A stretch of DNA of 64,000 bases from Ascidiaceihabitans sp029251465. GTDB taxonomy: Bacteria; Pseudomonadota; Alphaproteobacteria; Rhodobacterales; Rhodobacteraceae. Positions within the stretch are counted from its first letter, which is position 1. Every line of letters begins with the position of its first letter. A model generated the notes under the pieces. It ran no database searches. It had not been told where the DNA came from and saw only the letters and a program-made list of their open reading frames with translations. Positions 52,497 to 60,985 of this stretch are shown piece by piece. The stretch covers positions 2,914,001 to 2,978,000 of the forward strand of contig NZ_CP170633.1 in the NCBI RefSeq assembly GCF_042932805.1, written 5' to 3'. A program made the translations under genes and the position numbers.

Positions 52497-53201
52497 GTGT
52501 CGCAGGTTGTCAGCCTCAGCTTTTTCCGCTTTGGGTCATTTGGCTCTCGCCTATGGGCGTTGGGCATGATGGGCCTTGCACGTAGGCCGATGGGGCAAAT
52601 TCCGGACATCGAATTTTGGAAATTATGCGGCTCTGGCACCGGCGAAGGGTTCACTCCGCTGCCCAACATGGGCGTTTATGCGATTCTTGCGACGTGGCCT
52701 GACGCCGAAACAGCCCGTTTGCGAGTGAAAAGCAGCGCGATCTACGACCGCTACCGCGCCAAGGCCTGCGAAAATTGGACAGTCTTTATGTCCACGGACG
52801 TCGCACGCGGGGCTTGGTCAGGTCAAACCCCGTTCGCCGTATCGGACGGCAAAACCGGTGGACCGCTTGCGGCGCTGACCCGTGCAACGATCAAGCCCAG
52901 CATCCTTGCGCGCTTTTGGTCACGGGTTCCGAATATTTCGCACACCATCGGCAAAGACCCCAATGTCGTGTTCAAAATCGGCATCGGCGAAGTGCCTTGG
53001 CTGCATCAAGTCACCTTTTCGATCTGGCCGGATGCGGCCACAATGGCCAACTTTGCCCGCACTGGCCCACACGCCGATGCGATCCGCGCCGTACGCGATG
53101 AAGGTTGGTTTACCGAAGAACTCTACGCCCGTTTCTCGCTCTTGTCTGACGAAGGCACTTGGGGCGGGACGTCACCCTTGGCCGAACTGGATCACGCATG
53201 A
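52497..53201 (+). CDS. crtA: spheroidene monooxygenase
   Basis: A 234-aa haem-type oxygenase adding the 2-keto group that turns spheroidene into spheroidenone under oxygen. Diagnostic segments: VVSLSFFRFGSFGSRLWALGMMGLAR, IPDIEFWKLCGSGTGEGFTPLPNMGVYAILATWPD and KIGIGEVPWLHQVTFSIWPDAATM. The start is GTG at 52497 with GGGAG about 10 nt upstream; the ATG at 52490 is in another frame. The stop overlaps bchI (ATGA). Crt genes of this kind usually indicate red spheroidenone pigmentation in air. Confidence 0.95.
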   Translation: MSQVVSLSFFRFGSFGSRLWALGMMGLARRPMGQIPDIEFWKLCGSGTGEGFTPLPNMGVYAILATWPDAETARLRVKSSAIYDRYRAKACENWTVFMSTDVARGAWSGQTPFAVSDGKTGGPLAALTRATIKPSILARFWSRVPNISHTIGKDPNVVFKIGIGEVPWLHQVTFSIWPDAATMANFARTGPHADAIRAVRDEGWFTEELYARFSLLSDEGTWGGTSPLAELDHA

Positions 53202-54205
53202 AACAGCCCTTTCCATTCTCCGCAATTGTCGGGCAATCCGACATGAAACTGGCGATGATCTTAACGGCCATCGATCCGTCCATCGGCGGCGTCTTGGTCT
53301 TTGGGGATCGCGGCACCGGCAAATCGACGGCGGTGCGCGCGCTTGCGGCGCTGTTGCCCCCGATTACCGCTGTAAAAACCTGCCCTGTGAACAGTACCGT
53401 GCCTGCGGATTGTCCTGAGTGGGCGAATGTCACGACCAAGGAAACCCATGAGGTTCCGACGCCGCTGATCGACCTGCCTTTGGGCGCATCCGAGGATCGG
53501 GTGACCGGCGCTTTGGACATCGAAAAGGCGCTGACCAAGGGCGAAAAAGCGTTTCAACCTGGCTTACTGGCACAGGCCAATCGGGGCTATCTGTACATTG
53601 ACGAGGTCAACTTGCTTGAGGATCACATCGTCGATTTGCTACTGGACGTCGCCCAATCCGGTGAAAACGTGATTGAGCGCGAAGGTCTGTCGATCCGCCA
53701 TGCAGCAAGGTTTGTTCTCGTCGGATCAGGCAACCCGGAGGAAGGCGAGTTGCGACCGCAACTCCTTGATCGCTTTGGTCTTTCTGTTGATGTGGCATCG
53801 CCTACAGACATCGATGAACGGGTCGAGGTCATAAAACGGCGCGATGCCTATGATACCGATTACACGGCATTCATGCTACGCTGGCAGGCCGAGGACGCGA
53901 CCCTGCGTGACCGGATCATTTCGGCGCGCAAAACGCTGGCCAAGCTAAAAACCTCTGATAAAACCCTGCGTGATGTAGCCGAGTTATGCGTCAAGCTGGG
54001 CTCTGACGGATTGCGCGGCGAATTGACCCTGCTTAAGGCCGCGCGCGCCTATGCCGCCTACCGCGACGACACTGCTTTGACCCGCTCGCATATTCGCGAT
54101 GTTGCTGCCCTTGCGTTGCGCCACCGGTTGCGCCGCGACCCGCTGGATGAAGCGGGGTCAGGCACGCGCGTGAACCGCATTGTCGAGGACGTTTTGGGCG
54201 CATGA
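53198..54205 (+). CDS. bchI: magnesium chelatase subunit I (AAA+ ATPase)
   Basis: A 335-aa AAA+ motor of Mg-chelatase. The Walker A GDRGTGKST is at about 36-44, Walker B GYLYIDEVNLLEDHIVDLLLDVAQSG follows, and RFVLVGSGNPEEGELRPQLLDRFGL is the sensor region. The start at 53198 overlaps the crtA stop (ATGA). It drives insertion of Mg into protoporphyrin IX with BchD and BchH. Confidence 0.98.
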   Translation: MKQPFPFSAIVGQSDMKLAMILTAIDPSIGGVLVFGDRGTGKSTAVRALAALLPPITAVKTCPVNSTVPADCPEWANVTTKETHEVPTPLIDLPLGASEDRVTGALDIEKALTKGEKAFQPGLLAQANRGYLYIDEVNLLEDHIVDLLLDVAQSGENVIEREGLSIRHAARFVLVGSGNPEEGELRPQLLDRFGLSVDVASPTDIDERVEVIKRRDAYDTDYTAFMLRWQAEDATLRDRIISARKTLAKLKTSDKTLRDVAELCVKLGSDGLRGELTLLKAARAYAAYRDDTALTRSHIRDVAALALRHRLRRDPLDEAGSGTRVNRIVEDVLGA

Positions 54206-55836
54206 TGGAACCCTGGGACCGTGCAATAACAGCGCGCGCCCTGCTCGCGATTGATCCCGCAGGTTTGGGTGGCATGACATTGCGCGCCCGTTCTGGCCCC
54301 GCGCGGACTGCGTTTGTTAACCATATCCCCAAGTCCCACACACGGCTGCATCCAGCAATGGCCACCGATGATCTGATCGGCGGAATTGATCTGGCCAGCA
54401 CGCTTGAGAGCGGAGCGTTGAAGCGCAAGCACGGGTTGCTTTATCGTGATACAAAGTTGCTTGTTCTCGGCATGGCCGAGCGGGCTGATCCGCAATTCAC
54501 CACGCTGCTCGCGCAAAGGATGGACATGGACGATAGCCCCTGTTTGATCGCACTGGACGAAGGCGCGAGCGAGGACGAAACCTTGCCTGCATCGCTTGCT
54601 GACCGGCTGGCGTTCCATGTGAATTTTGACGGGCTAGCGATCAGCGATATAGGGGTTGGACCAAATGCGTCAGAAACTCAAACATACGGTAACGTACAGT
54701 TTCCAAAAACGTTGTATCATGACCTCGTGACCCTTGCAGCACGGCTTGGCATCGACAGCTTACGCGCCCCGATCTTTGCTCTGCATGCATCCAAGGCGCA
54801 TGCCTTGTTTCGCGGCGATTCCACAGTGCGATCAGAGGATATTGAAATCGCCGTTGCGTTGGTTTTTGCGCATCGTGCCACGCGCTTGCCGCAAGAGGCT
54901 GCCGACGACACCCCGCCTGCGCCCGAACCCGAGGCGCAATCCGAGGAGCAACAGGAAAACATCACCGAGCTTCCGCAGGAGATTTTGCTAGAGGCGATCA
55001 AGGCTGCGCTACCTCCTAATGTTCTCGCGAATTTGGCCAATGGTACCGCGAAACGTGGCAAGGGTGCTGGTAGTGGCAAACGGCGTATTGGCAACCGGCG
55101 CGGGCGTCCAATGCCTGCGCGCGACACGCCTGCAAAATCCGGCTCGCGGATCGATTTGATGGCGACATTGCGCGCGGGAATTCCTTGGCAGACATTGCGC
55201 AAACGCGCCCTGCCGGATCATGCAGGTGCGATCATCCGCCCGTCAGATTTACGCGCCAAACGCTATCAGGAGCACTCTGATCGGTTGCTGATTTTTACAG
55301 TTGATGCGTCGGGCTCCGCCGCGTTAGCCCGCCTTGGCGAAGCGAAAGGTGCGGTGGAATTGCTGCTGGCCCAAGCCTATGCGCGGCGCGATCACGTGGC
55401 CTTGATCGCCTTTCGCGGCACAAACGCCGAGGTGTTGTTGCACCCCACACGTTCGCTAGTTCAAACCAAACGGCAACTGGCGTCTCTGCCCGGCGGTGGC
55501 GGCACACCCTTGGCCACAGGGTTGTCCGCGGCCATCGACATGGCGGATCACGCCAAGCGCAAAGGCCTAACGCCAACCGTAGTTTTGTTGACCGACGGGC
55601 GCAGTAACATCGCGCTGGACGGCACCCCAAATCGCGCACAGGCGGCCAGCGATGCCACAGCAATGGCGGATGCCCTGAACCTGCAAGGCACCGACGCCGT
55701 TGTGATCGATACTGGCAACCGGCCAGAACGGAGCCTCGCTGATTTGTCCAAACGACTGGGTGGAGCCTACGTTGCCTTACCGCGCGCGAATGCACAGCGA
55801 TTGTCCGCAGCGGTCGCGACCCATTTGGGCCAATAA
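54202..55836 (+). CDS. bchD: magnesium chelatase subunit D
   Basis: A 544-aa protein with an N-terminal inactive AAA+ domain lacking a Walker A motif, an acidic/proline linker near residues 235-255 (DTPPAPEPEAQSEEQQ) and a C-terminal von Willebrand A domain with the metal-site motif VDASGSAALARLGEAKGAVELLLAQAY and later LLTDGRSNIAL. It couples the BchI ring to BchH. The start overlaps bchI by 4 nt. Confidence 0.97.
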   Translation: MMEPWDRAITARALLAIDPAGLGGMTLRARSGPARTAFVNHIPKSHTRLHPAMATDDLIGGIDLASTLESGALKRKHGLLYRDTKLLVLGMAERADPQFTTLLAQRMDMDDSPCLIALDEGASEDETLPASLADRLAFHVNFDGLAISDIGVGPNASETQTYGNVQFPKTLYHDLVTLAARLGIDSLRAPIFALHASKAHALFRGDSTVRSEDIEIAVALVFAHRATRLPQEAADDTPPAPEPEAQSEEQQENITELPQEILLEAIKAALPPNVLANLANGTAKRGKGAGSGKRRIGNRRGRPMPARDTPAKSGSRIDLMATLRAGIPWQTLRKRALPDHAGAIIRPSDLRAKRYQEHSDRLLIFTVDASGSAALARLGEAKGAVELLLAQAYARRDHVALIAFRGTNAEVLLHPTRSLVQTKRQLASLPGGGGTPLATGLSAAIDMADHAKRKGLTPTVVLLTDGRSNIALDGTPNRAQAASDATAMADALNLQGTDAVVIDTGNRPERSLADLSKRLGGAYVALPRANAQRLSAAVATHLGQ

Positions 55837-55837
55837 C

Positions 55838-56698
55838 ATGGACTGGGCAAAACAGTCCCACGACTGGCCTTTGGCAGAACATTCGCGGTTTGTCCGGCAT
55901 CTGCCGCACCAATGGCACGTTCAAGAACTGGGTGACGGACCGCAAGTGTTGCTGATCCACGGCGCGGGTGGGGCCACGCAAAGCTGGCGGCATCTGGCCC
56001 CTTTGTTGGCGCAGACCCACCGCGTGATCATGGTGGATTTACCGGGTCAGGGGTTCACCAAAATCGGGTCCAAACGCCGCTGTGGTCTGGATCACATGAG
56101 CGAGGATTTGCGATCGCTTGCGACGCACGAAGACTGGGATCCCGTTGCTCTGATTGGGCATTCCGCTGGCGGAGCAATCGCGCTGCGCATGGCAGAGATG
56201 ATGACCAATCCGCCGCCCGTCATCGGCATCAATGCGGCACTAGGAAATTTCACAGGACTGGCGGGCGTAATGTTTCCGCTGATGGCAAAAGCTTTGGCCG
56301 CGATGCCATTGGTCGCTGATTTATTCACCGTTTCGGCCGCGCGCCCGGCCTCGGCAAAGCGGTTGATTGACGGCACCGGATCGATCCTGCCCGAGCACGA
56401 GATCGAATACTATCGGCGTTTGGTTCGTGATCGCACGCATGTGGATTCGACGCTGGCGATGATGGCGCAGTGGCAGCTTGATCCGTTGCTGAAACGCCTG
56501 TCGACGCACCCCTCGCGAACCTTGTTGATCACCGGTGACAAAGATCGGGCCGTGCCGCCAACGACCTCTGAACAGGCGGCCAAGCGTATCCCCAATTGCA
56601 CAACGGTCAGCCTGCCTGGATTGGGGCATTTGGCGCATGAAGAGGACGCAGATAGCGTTGCGGCACTCATTACGGATCATTTGAAAGTTCTCAGCTAG
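55838..56698 (+). CDS. bchO: alpha/beta-hydrolase BchO, putative Mg-chelatase accessory protein
   Basis: A 286-aa alpha/beta hydrolase. The oxyanion HGAGGATQSWRHLAPLL and nucleophile elbow LIGHSAGGAIALRMAE are present. The acid site TGDKDRAVPP and base-containing GLGHLAHEEDADSV complete a Ser-Asp-His triad. In other purple bacteria BchO follows bchID and is annotated as a Mg-chelatase accessory protein; its exact reaction is uncertain. ATG 55838 lies 1 nt after the bchD stop. It converges on ppsR with 6 nt between the stops. Confidence 0.92.
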   Translation: MDWAKQSHDWPLAEHSRFVRHLPHQWHVQELGDGPQVLLIHGAGGATQSWRHLAPLLAQTHRVIMVDLPGQGFTKIGSKRRCGLDHMSEDLRSLATHEDWDPVALIGHSAGGAIALRMAEMMTNPPPVIGINAALGNFTGLAGVMFPLMAKALAAMPLVADLFTVSAARPASAKRLIDGTGSILPEHEIEYYRRLVRDRTHVDSTLAMMAQWQLDPLLKRLSTHPSRTLLITGDKDRAVPPTTSEQAAKRIPNCTTVSLPGLGHLAHEEDADSVAALITDHLKVLS

Positions 56699-56704
56699 AC
56701 CGCG

Positions 56705-58102
56705 CTACGAGTCTTTTTTCAGCAGATCGTATTTACGAAGCTTCACATACAGCGACTGACGGGACAGCCCCAGCATTTCGGCCGCAGCAACCCGGTTGTT
56801 CGAGGTCATCTCGACAGCCGTTTCGATGCACATCTTTTCAACCACATCCGTGGTTTGCGCGACGATATCTTTGAGCGACTGGCTGCCGATCAATTCGATC
56901 AGCGAAACCATGTCCACGTCCGTCGCTTGCGAACGCGCGTCTTTTGACGACTCGACGCGATTTGCATCACGGATCACCAAAACAAACGCCGCGTCATTGC
57001 CTGCTTGCAACGAACTGGTCGAAATCTCGACCGACCGTTCAGAGCCATGTTCGCTCACCAGCTTGGTCAGGTACAATCGCATGGCACCGTTGCGGCTGGC
57101 GTTCTCGAAAATAACGTTCATATCGACGCTGCCACGCCCTAGGAAATCAGAGACTGCGCGCCCCTTCAGCTCTTGGGTGTTGGTAACGTCGGTTTGGTTC
57201 AAAAACGCTTCATTGGCGCTTAGGATGCGGCCGTCTTTGGCTGCAAAAACGATCCCGTCAATGCCGTTTTCAAACAGCCCAATCAGGTTGCTGTTCAGTG
57301 TGTCCGCCTGCACGTGGTTTCCGTCCGCCAGTGACACGCGACACAGCAACATTTGCTCGCCTGCGACGCGGAACAAAGTCGGTCGGATCACAACGTCACG
57401 CTTGGGTGATCGTGTCGACACAGTCATCGATTTGGCGTCTGCATCCGCACCAATCGCCGCAAGCCGGTCAATCAGATCACGCCCGTCTTTCGCATCAAAC
57501 GCAGATGCAAAAGAGGACCCTCTGAGATCATTGCGATGCTTGCCAAACAACGTTGACGCGGTTGGGTTGCAATCGGAGACTTCGCCCGATGACAACGCCA
57601 CAAAAACCGCGGCCTCGTCTGTCGATGCCATCAGCACGCGGAACAACGTGTCGTTATGGCGCTGCGCCTCATAGTCTTTTTCAAGCGCAATTTGGGCTGC
57701 AACCAACTGCTGCTGGATATCCCAAACCGGACGCAAATCTTGACCCAACAGCAAAATCGCACCGTCCGTGCCAATCTGATGAAACGTATAGCGCATCGGA
57801 AAACTGGTGTCGGGCTGCGCGCCTGGATGGTTCAACTCGACCGGCAACACCGGATCGTTGGTTTCAACAAAAGCCTTAAAACGCAGCTCGAACTTGGCGA
57901 TGCTTTCAATGGTCAAATGATCCCGAAACGCGTCACCTTCCCAAAATTTGAAATCATCCGCGCTGGAAAACCGCGGGTTTGTCATCACACCCAAGATTTG
58001 GCCGCCAGTGTTCAACACCACGGCCAAGTCGGAAATGCTTGAGATTATTTGAGTGACGATCTCTGGTTCTATCATCGGGATCAGGCCGCTAGACCATGTC
58101 AT
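56705..58102 (-). CDS. ppsR: PpsR/CrtJ, aerobic repressor of photosynthesis genes
   Basis: A 465-aa regulator (464 in R. sphaeroides) with an N-terminal PAS-like domain, two central PAS domains (about 140-260 and 270-380; NGIDGIVFAAKDGRILSANEAFLN) and a C-terminal Fis-type helix-turn-helix (NRVAAAEMLGLSRQSLYVKLRKYDLL). Both redox cysteines are retained: LLCRVSL (Q-linker/PAS side) and VEKMCIETA (near the HTH). ATG 58102 is chosen because MTWSSGLIPMIEPEIV lines up with the Rhodobacter start; ATG 58117 and GTG 58120 are alternatives. It binds TGT-N12-ACA, of which several copies lie in this window. Confidence 0.97.
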   Translation of the reverse strand: MTWSSGLIPMIEPEIVTQIISSISDLAVVLNTGGQILGVMTNPRFSSADDFKFWEGDAFRDHLTIESIAKFELRFKAFVETNDPVLPVELNHPGAQPDTSFPMRYTFHQIGTDGAILLLGQDLRPVWDIQQQLVAAQIALEKDYEAQRHNDTLFRVLMASTDEAAVFVALSSGEVSDCNPTASTLFGKHRNDLRGSSFASAFDAKDGRDLIDRLAAIGADADAKSMTVSTRSPKRDVVIRPTLFRVAGEQMLLCRVSLADGNHVQADTLNSNLIGLFENGIDGIVFAAKDGRILSANEAFLNQTDVTNTQELKGRAVSDFLGRGSVDMNVIFENASRNGAMRLYLTKLVSEHGSERSVEISTSSLQAGNDAAFVLVIRDANRVESSKDARSQATDVDMVSLIELIGSQSLKDIVAQTTDVVEKMCIETAVEMTSNNRVAAAEMLGLSRQSLYVKLRKYDLLKKDS

Positions 58103-58158
58103 CTCACTGTGGGACATCACTCTGCGGCGCCCCGAATTTCGAACAGCAACAACATTTA

Positions 58159-58959
58159 TCAGTGCCTACTACCGCAAGATGCGGTCCTTATTTCCATGGC
58201 CTTCGACGTAGAGACCCGAAGCGCCGTATTCCAGTCACTTGTCGCAACATCGACCCCTATGGCCGCCTTCATGTCGATGCCATGATCGAGCACACTGCCG
58301 CCTATCAAAATAGGCATGTTTGACGTAACTGGCTTGATCGTATCAACGAGGAACCGCAGGGAATCAAGTGATATCCGTGAAGTTGCCGAAATCATCAGCG
58401 CCGTGAAATCGCCGTCCGCAATCAAGGATCGCGCCGCGTTCGGGCATAAATCTAGCTCTAGTTGAATTGACAACCCGCTGCTGCGCAATTGCCCTGCCAG
58501 AATAGTCGCGCCCAATGTGTGTTGCTCTGCGGCTGGAACCATCACCAAACAGCGTGGCGCATCAGCCGCTGGCACAACATCCTCGCCGCACCAATCCGGG
58601 CCCAAATGCCGCAGCAATCCTTGCAAGCGCGCAGATCCAATCGAGACTTGGGCAAAGCTTGCCCGATCAGCCAGCCATTCCTCACCTAAATAGCGTGCAA
58701 CCGACGGAATGTAGCGGCCTGCGATCTCTTGGCCACTAACGCCTTCGCGCAGCATCGTGTCGACAATATCTTGAACCAGAGTGCGATCCGCACTTTGTAC
58801 AGCCACCGACATACGGTCCAGAAAATCAGGCCAAAGCCCGCTTGGTACCGCGTTCATTTTGGTGGTCACGCTAGACGCCAAAACGTTCAGTGCCTGCAAT
58901 ACAACACCGCCCATTTCAAGCGTGCGATCTCTTGGGTCGCAATCGGAACTATCTGTCAT
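58159..58959 (-). CDS. ppaA: PpaA/AerR, B12-binding antagonist of PpsR
   Basis: A 266-aa protein immediately upstream of ppsR, as in Rhodobacter. A helical region with YLGEEWLADRASFAQVSIGSARLQGLLRHLG precedes a cobalamin Rossmann domain containing PAAEQHTLGATILAGQLRSSGL, where the His is the B12 ligand, and later ILIGGSVLDHGID. AerR/PpaA modulates PpsR repression in response to light and hydroxocobalamin. ATG 58959 has GGGGG 7 nt upstream; an in-frame TTG two codons earlier is rejected. A second, more divergent copy lies upstream of bchG. Confidence 0.95.
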   Translation of the reverse strand: MTDSSDCDPRDRTLEMGGVVLQALNVLASSVTTKMNAVPSGLWPDFLDRMSVAVQSADRTLVQDIVDTMLREGVSGQEIAGRYIPSVARYLGEEWLADRASFAQVSIGSARLQGLLRHLGPDWCGEDVVPAADAPRCLVMVPAAEQHTLGATILAGQLRSSGLSIQLELDLCPNAARSLIADGDFTALMISATSRISLDSLRFLVDTIKPVTSNMPILIGGSVLDHGIDMKAAIGVDVATSDWNTALRVSTSKAMEIRTASCGSRH

Positions 58960-59046
58960 TCGCAATCCCCCTTGGATTTTGAGCCTATGACAGGTGTGAC
59001 TGGTGAATTCGTAATTGCCCCCTATCGTCTAATACGATCTTCAATA

Positions 59047-59162
59047 TGTCAAATCTAATTGACACTTTTGAGAAATTTCCGTCGAAATAGTATGTTTTAA
59101 TGACAAAAATTGAATTTTCCGACCCACATCATATTTTAAACCTGTGTAAATCAAAGTTGACA
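59047..59162. promoter_or_regulatory. two PpsR/CrtJ-type operators between ppaA and bchF
   Basis: TGTCAAATCTAATTGACA (59047-59064) is nearer ppaA and TGTAAATCAAAGTTGACA (59145-59162) nearer bchF. Both fit TGT-N12-ACA and each contains a TTGACA half that could double as a -35 box, one facing each way. Their starts are 98 nt apart, much further than in the other four promoter regions. I read one site as belonging to each divergent promoter. The first would give PpsR control over its own antagonist. Confidence 0.82.
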
Positions 59163-59216
59163 CATTGATAAGATGCTGCCAGATTTTAACCAACACTGAT
59201 CGCGTTGGGGGACACC

Positions 59217-59705
59217 ATGACAGACGCAAACACGCGTCCATCAGCACCAAACAGCCTGTACACAACAGAGCAGCGCGCGCGCCGTGATGCCTCTGTTTGG
59301 ACGCGGGTTCAGGGGGTGCTTGCCCCGGTGCAGTTCGTTGTATTTCTGGTCTCTTTGGTGCTGGTCATTCGCTACCTCGCGACGGGTGACGGATATGCCA
59401 TCGCGACCGCGTCTGTGGTTCTGAAAACCGGCGCGCTATACCTGATTATGATTACTGGTGCGATCTGGGAAAAGGTCGTCTTTGGGCAGTACCTGTTTGC
59501 ACCTGCGTTCTTCTGGGAAGACGTATTCAGCTTTGGGGTGATCGCCCTGCACACCCTATATATTTATGGGCTTTTGAGCGGTGCAATCGCGCCTCAATCG
59601 CTGATGTTGATCGCCCTCGCCGCCTACGCCGCCTACGTGGTCAACGCCGGTCAATTCTTGTGGAAACTGCGCATCGCGCGCCTGCAATCCGAGGTGCCCG
59701 CATGA
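59217..59705 (+). CDS. bchF: 3-vinyl bacteriochlorophyllide hydratase
   Basis: A 162-aa membrane protein with four helices adding water to the C3 vinyl group. LYTTEQRARRDASVWTRVQGVLAPVQFVVFLVSLVLVIRYL and FGQYLFAPAFFWEDVFSFGVIALHTLYI are typical BchF. ATG 59217 is preceded closely by GGGGGA. The stop overlaps the bchN start (ATGA at 59702-59705), opening a run of overlapped genes bchF-N-B-H. Confidence 0.97.
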   Translation: MTDANTRPSAPNSLYTTEQRARRDASVWTRVQGVLAPVQFVVFLVSLVLVIRYLATGDGYAIATASVVLKTGALYLIMITGAIWEKVVFGQYLFAPAFFWEDVFSFGVIALHTLYIYGLLSGAIAPQSLMLIALAAYAAYVVNAGQFLWKLRIARLQSEVPA

Positions 59706-60985
59706 GCGACCTGATGACCCCGCCGCCATCGCTCGGGTGCCGCACGTCACCCGTTCTAAAGCAACGCGGCCAACGCGAAGTATTCTGCGGCCTGACCGGC
59801 ATCATCTGGCTGCACCGCAAAATTCAGGACGCGTTCTTTTTGGTTGTCGGATCGCGCACCTGCGCACACTTGCTGCAAAGCGCGGCAGGCGTGATGATTT
59901 TTGCGGAACCGCGATTCGGCACCGCGATTCTCGAAGAATCAGATCTTGCCGGCCTGAATGACGCGCATGCCGAACTGGACCGCACGGTTGCTGAACTGTT
60001 GGCCCGCCGTCCTGACATTCGCCAGTTGTTCCTCGTTGGGTCCTGCCCGTCCGAAGTGATCAAGCTGGACCTGAACCGCGCCGCCGAACGTTTGACCCAA
60101 GAATTTGCGCCCAAAGTGCGTGTCCTTGAATACTCCGGTTCCGGAATTGAGACCACGTTCACCCAAGGCGAAGACGCTTGTCTCGCCTCGATGGTGCCTG
60201 TGTTGCCAAACACGGACGCGCGCGAGCTGATGGTTGTCGGCGCGCTGCCCGACGTGGTCGAGGATCAGATGCTGGGCTTGCTTAGCGATTTGGGGATTGG
60301 CCCCGTCACGGTCCTACCTGCGCGCAACATTGCATCTGAAATGGGCGTTGGCCCCAACACGGTCTTTGCCCTAACGCAGCCGTTTTTAGGCGACACGCAC
60401 GCAGCCCTTGAACGCCGCGGCGCGCGCCACATCGCGGCCCCGTTCCCCTTCGGCGAAGAAGGCACGACAGCCTGGCTTGCGGCCATCGCGACAGAATTCG
60501 GCGTGTCCACAGACCTGTTCGAACGCGTCACCGAAGCCCCGCGCGCCCGTGCCCGCAAAGCCATCGCGCAAGCCAGCGTGCCGCTGAATGAAAAATCCGT
60601 GTTCTTTTTCCCCGACAGCCAGTTGGAAATTCCGCTAGCCCGGTTTTTGACCCGCGAATGTGGCATGACCGCACTTGAGGTCGGGTCACCCTACATTCAC
60701 GACGCGCTGCACGGTCCCGATCTGGATCTGCTGCCCGCCGGACCACAAATCGCCGAGGGCCAAGATGTTGATCTGCAGCTGGATCGGTGCCGCGCCGCGC
60801 GCCCTGATCTGACGGTCTGTGGCCTTGGCCTTGCCAACCCGCTTGAGGCCGAAGGTCTGTCGACCAAATGGGCGATCGAATTGGTGTTCACGCCGGTGCA
60901 TTTCTACGAACAGGCGGGCGATCTGGCGTCACTGTTTGCGCGCCCGTTGCGTCGCAAATCCATTCTGGGAGTTGCCGCCGAATGA
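59702..60985 (+). CDS. bchN: light-independent protochlorophyllide reductase, BchN subunit
   Basis: A 427-aa NifD-like subunit of dark protochlorophyllide reductase. Three iron-sulfur Cys lie at 29 (REVFCGLTG), 54 (GSRTCAHLL) and 115 (VGSCPSEV), in line with Cys26/51/112 of R. capsulatus BchN. YSGSGIETTFTQGEDACLASMVPVLP is family-specific. The true start at 59702 overlaps bchF by 4 nt; an upstream frame to 59660 is rejected. Confidence 0.98.
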   Translation: MSDLMTPPPSLGCRTSPVLKQRGQREVFCGLTGIIWLHRKIQDAFFLVVGSRTCAHLLQSAAGVMIFAEPRFGTAILEESDLAGLNDAHAELDRTVAELLARRPDIRQLFLVGSCPSEVIKLDLNRAAERLTQEFAPKVRVLEYSGSGIETTFTQGEDACLASMVPVLPNTDARELMVVGALPDVVEDQMLGLLSDLGIGPVTVLPARNIASEMGVGPNTVFALTQPFLGDTHAALERRGARHIAAPFPFGEEGTTAWLAAIATEFGVSTDLFERVTEAPRARARKAIAQASVPLNEKSVFFFPDSQLEIPLARFLTRECGMTALEVGSPYIHDALHGPDLDLLPAGPQIAEGQDVDLQLDRCRAARPDLTVCGLGLANPLEAEGLSTKWAIELVFTPVHFYEQAGDLASLFARPLRRKSILGVAAE

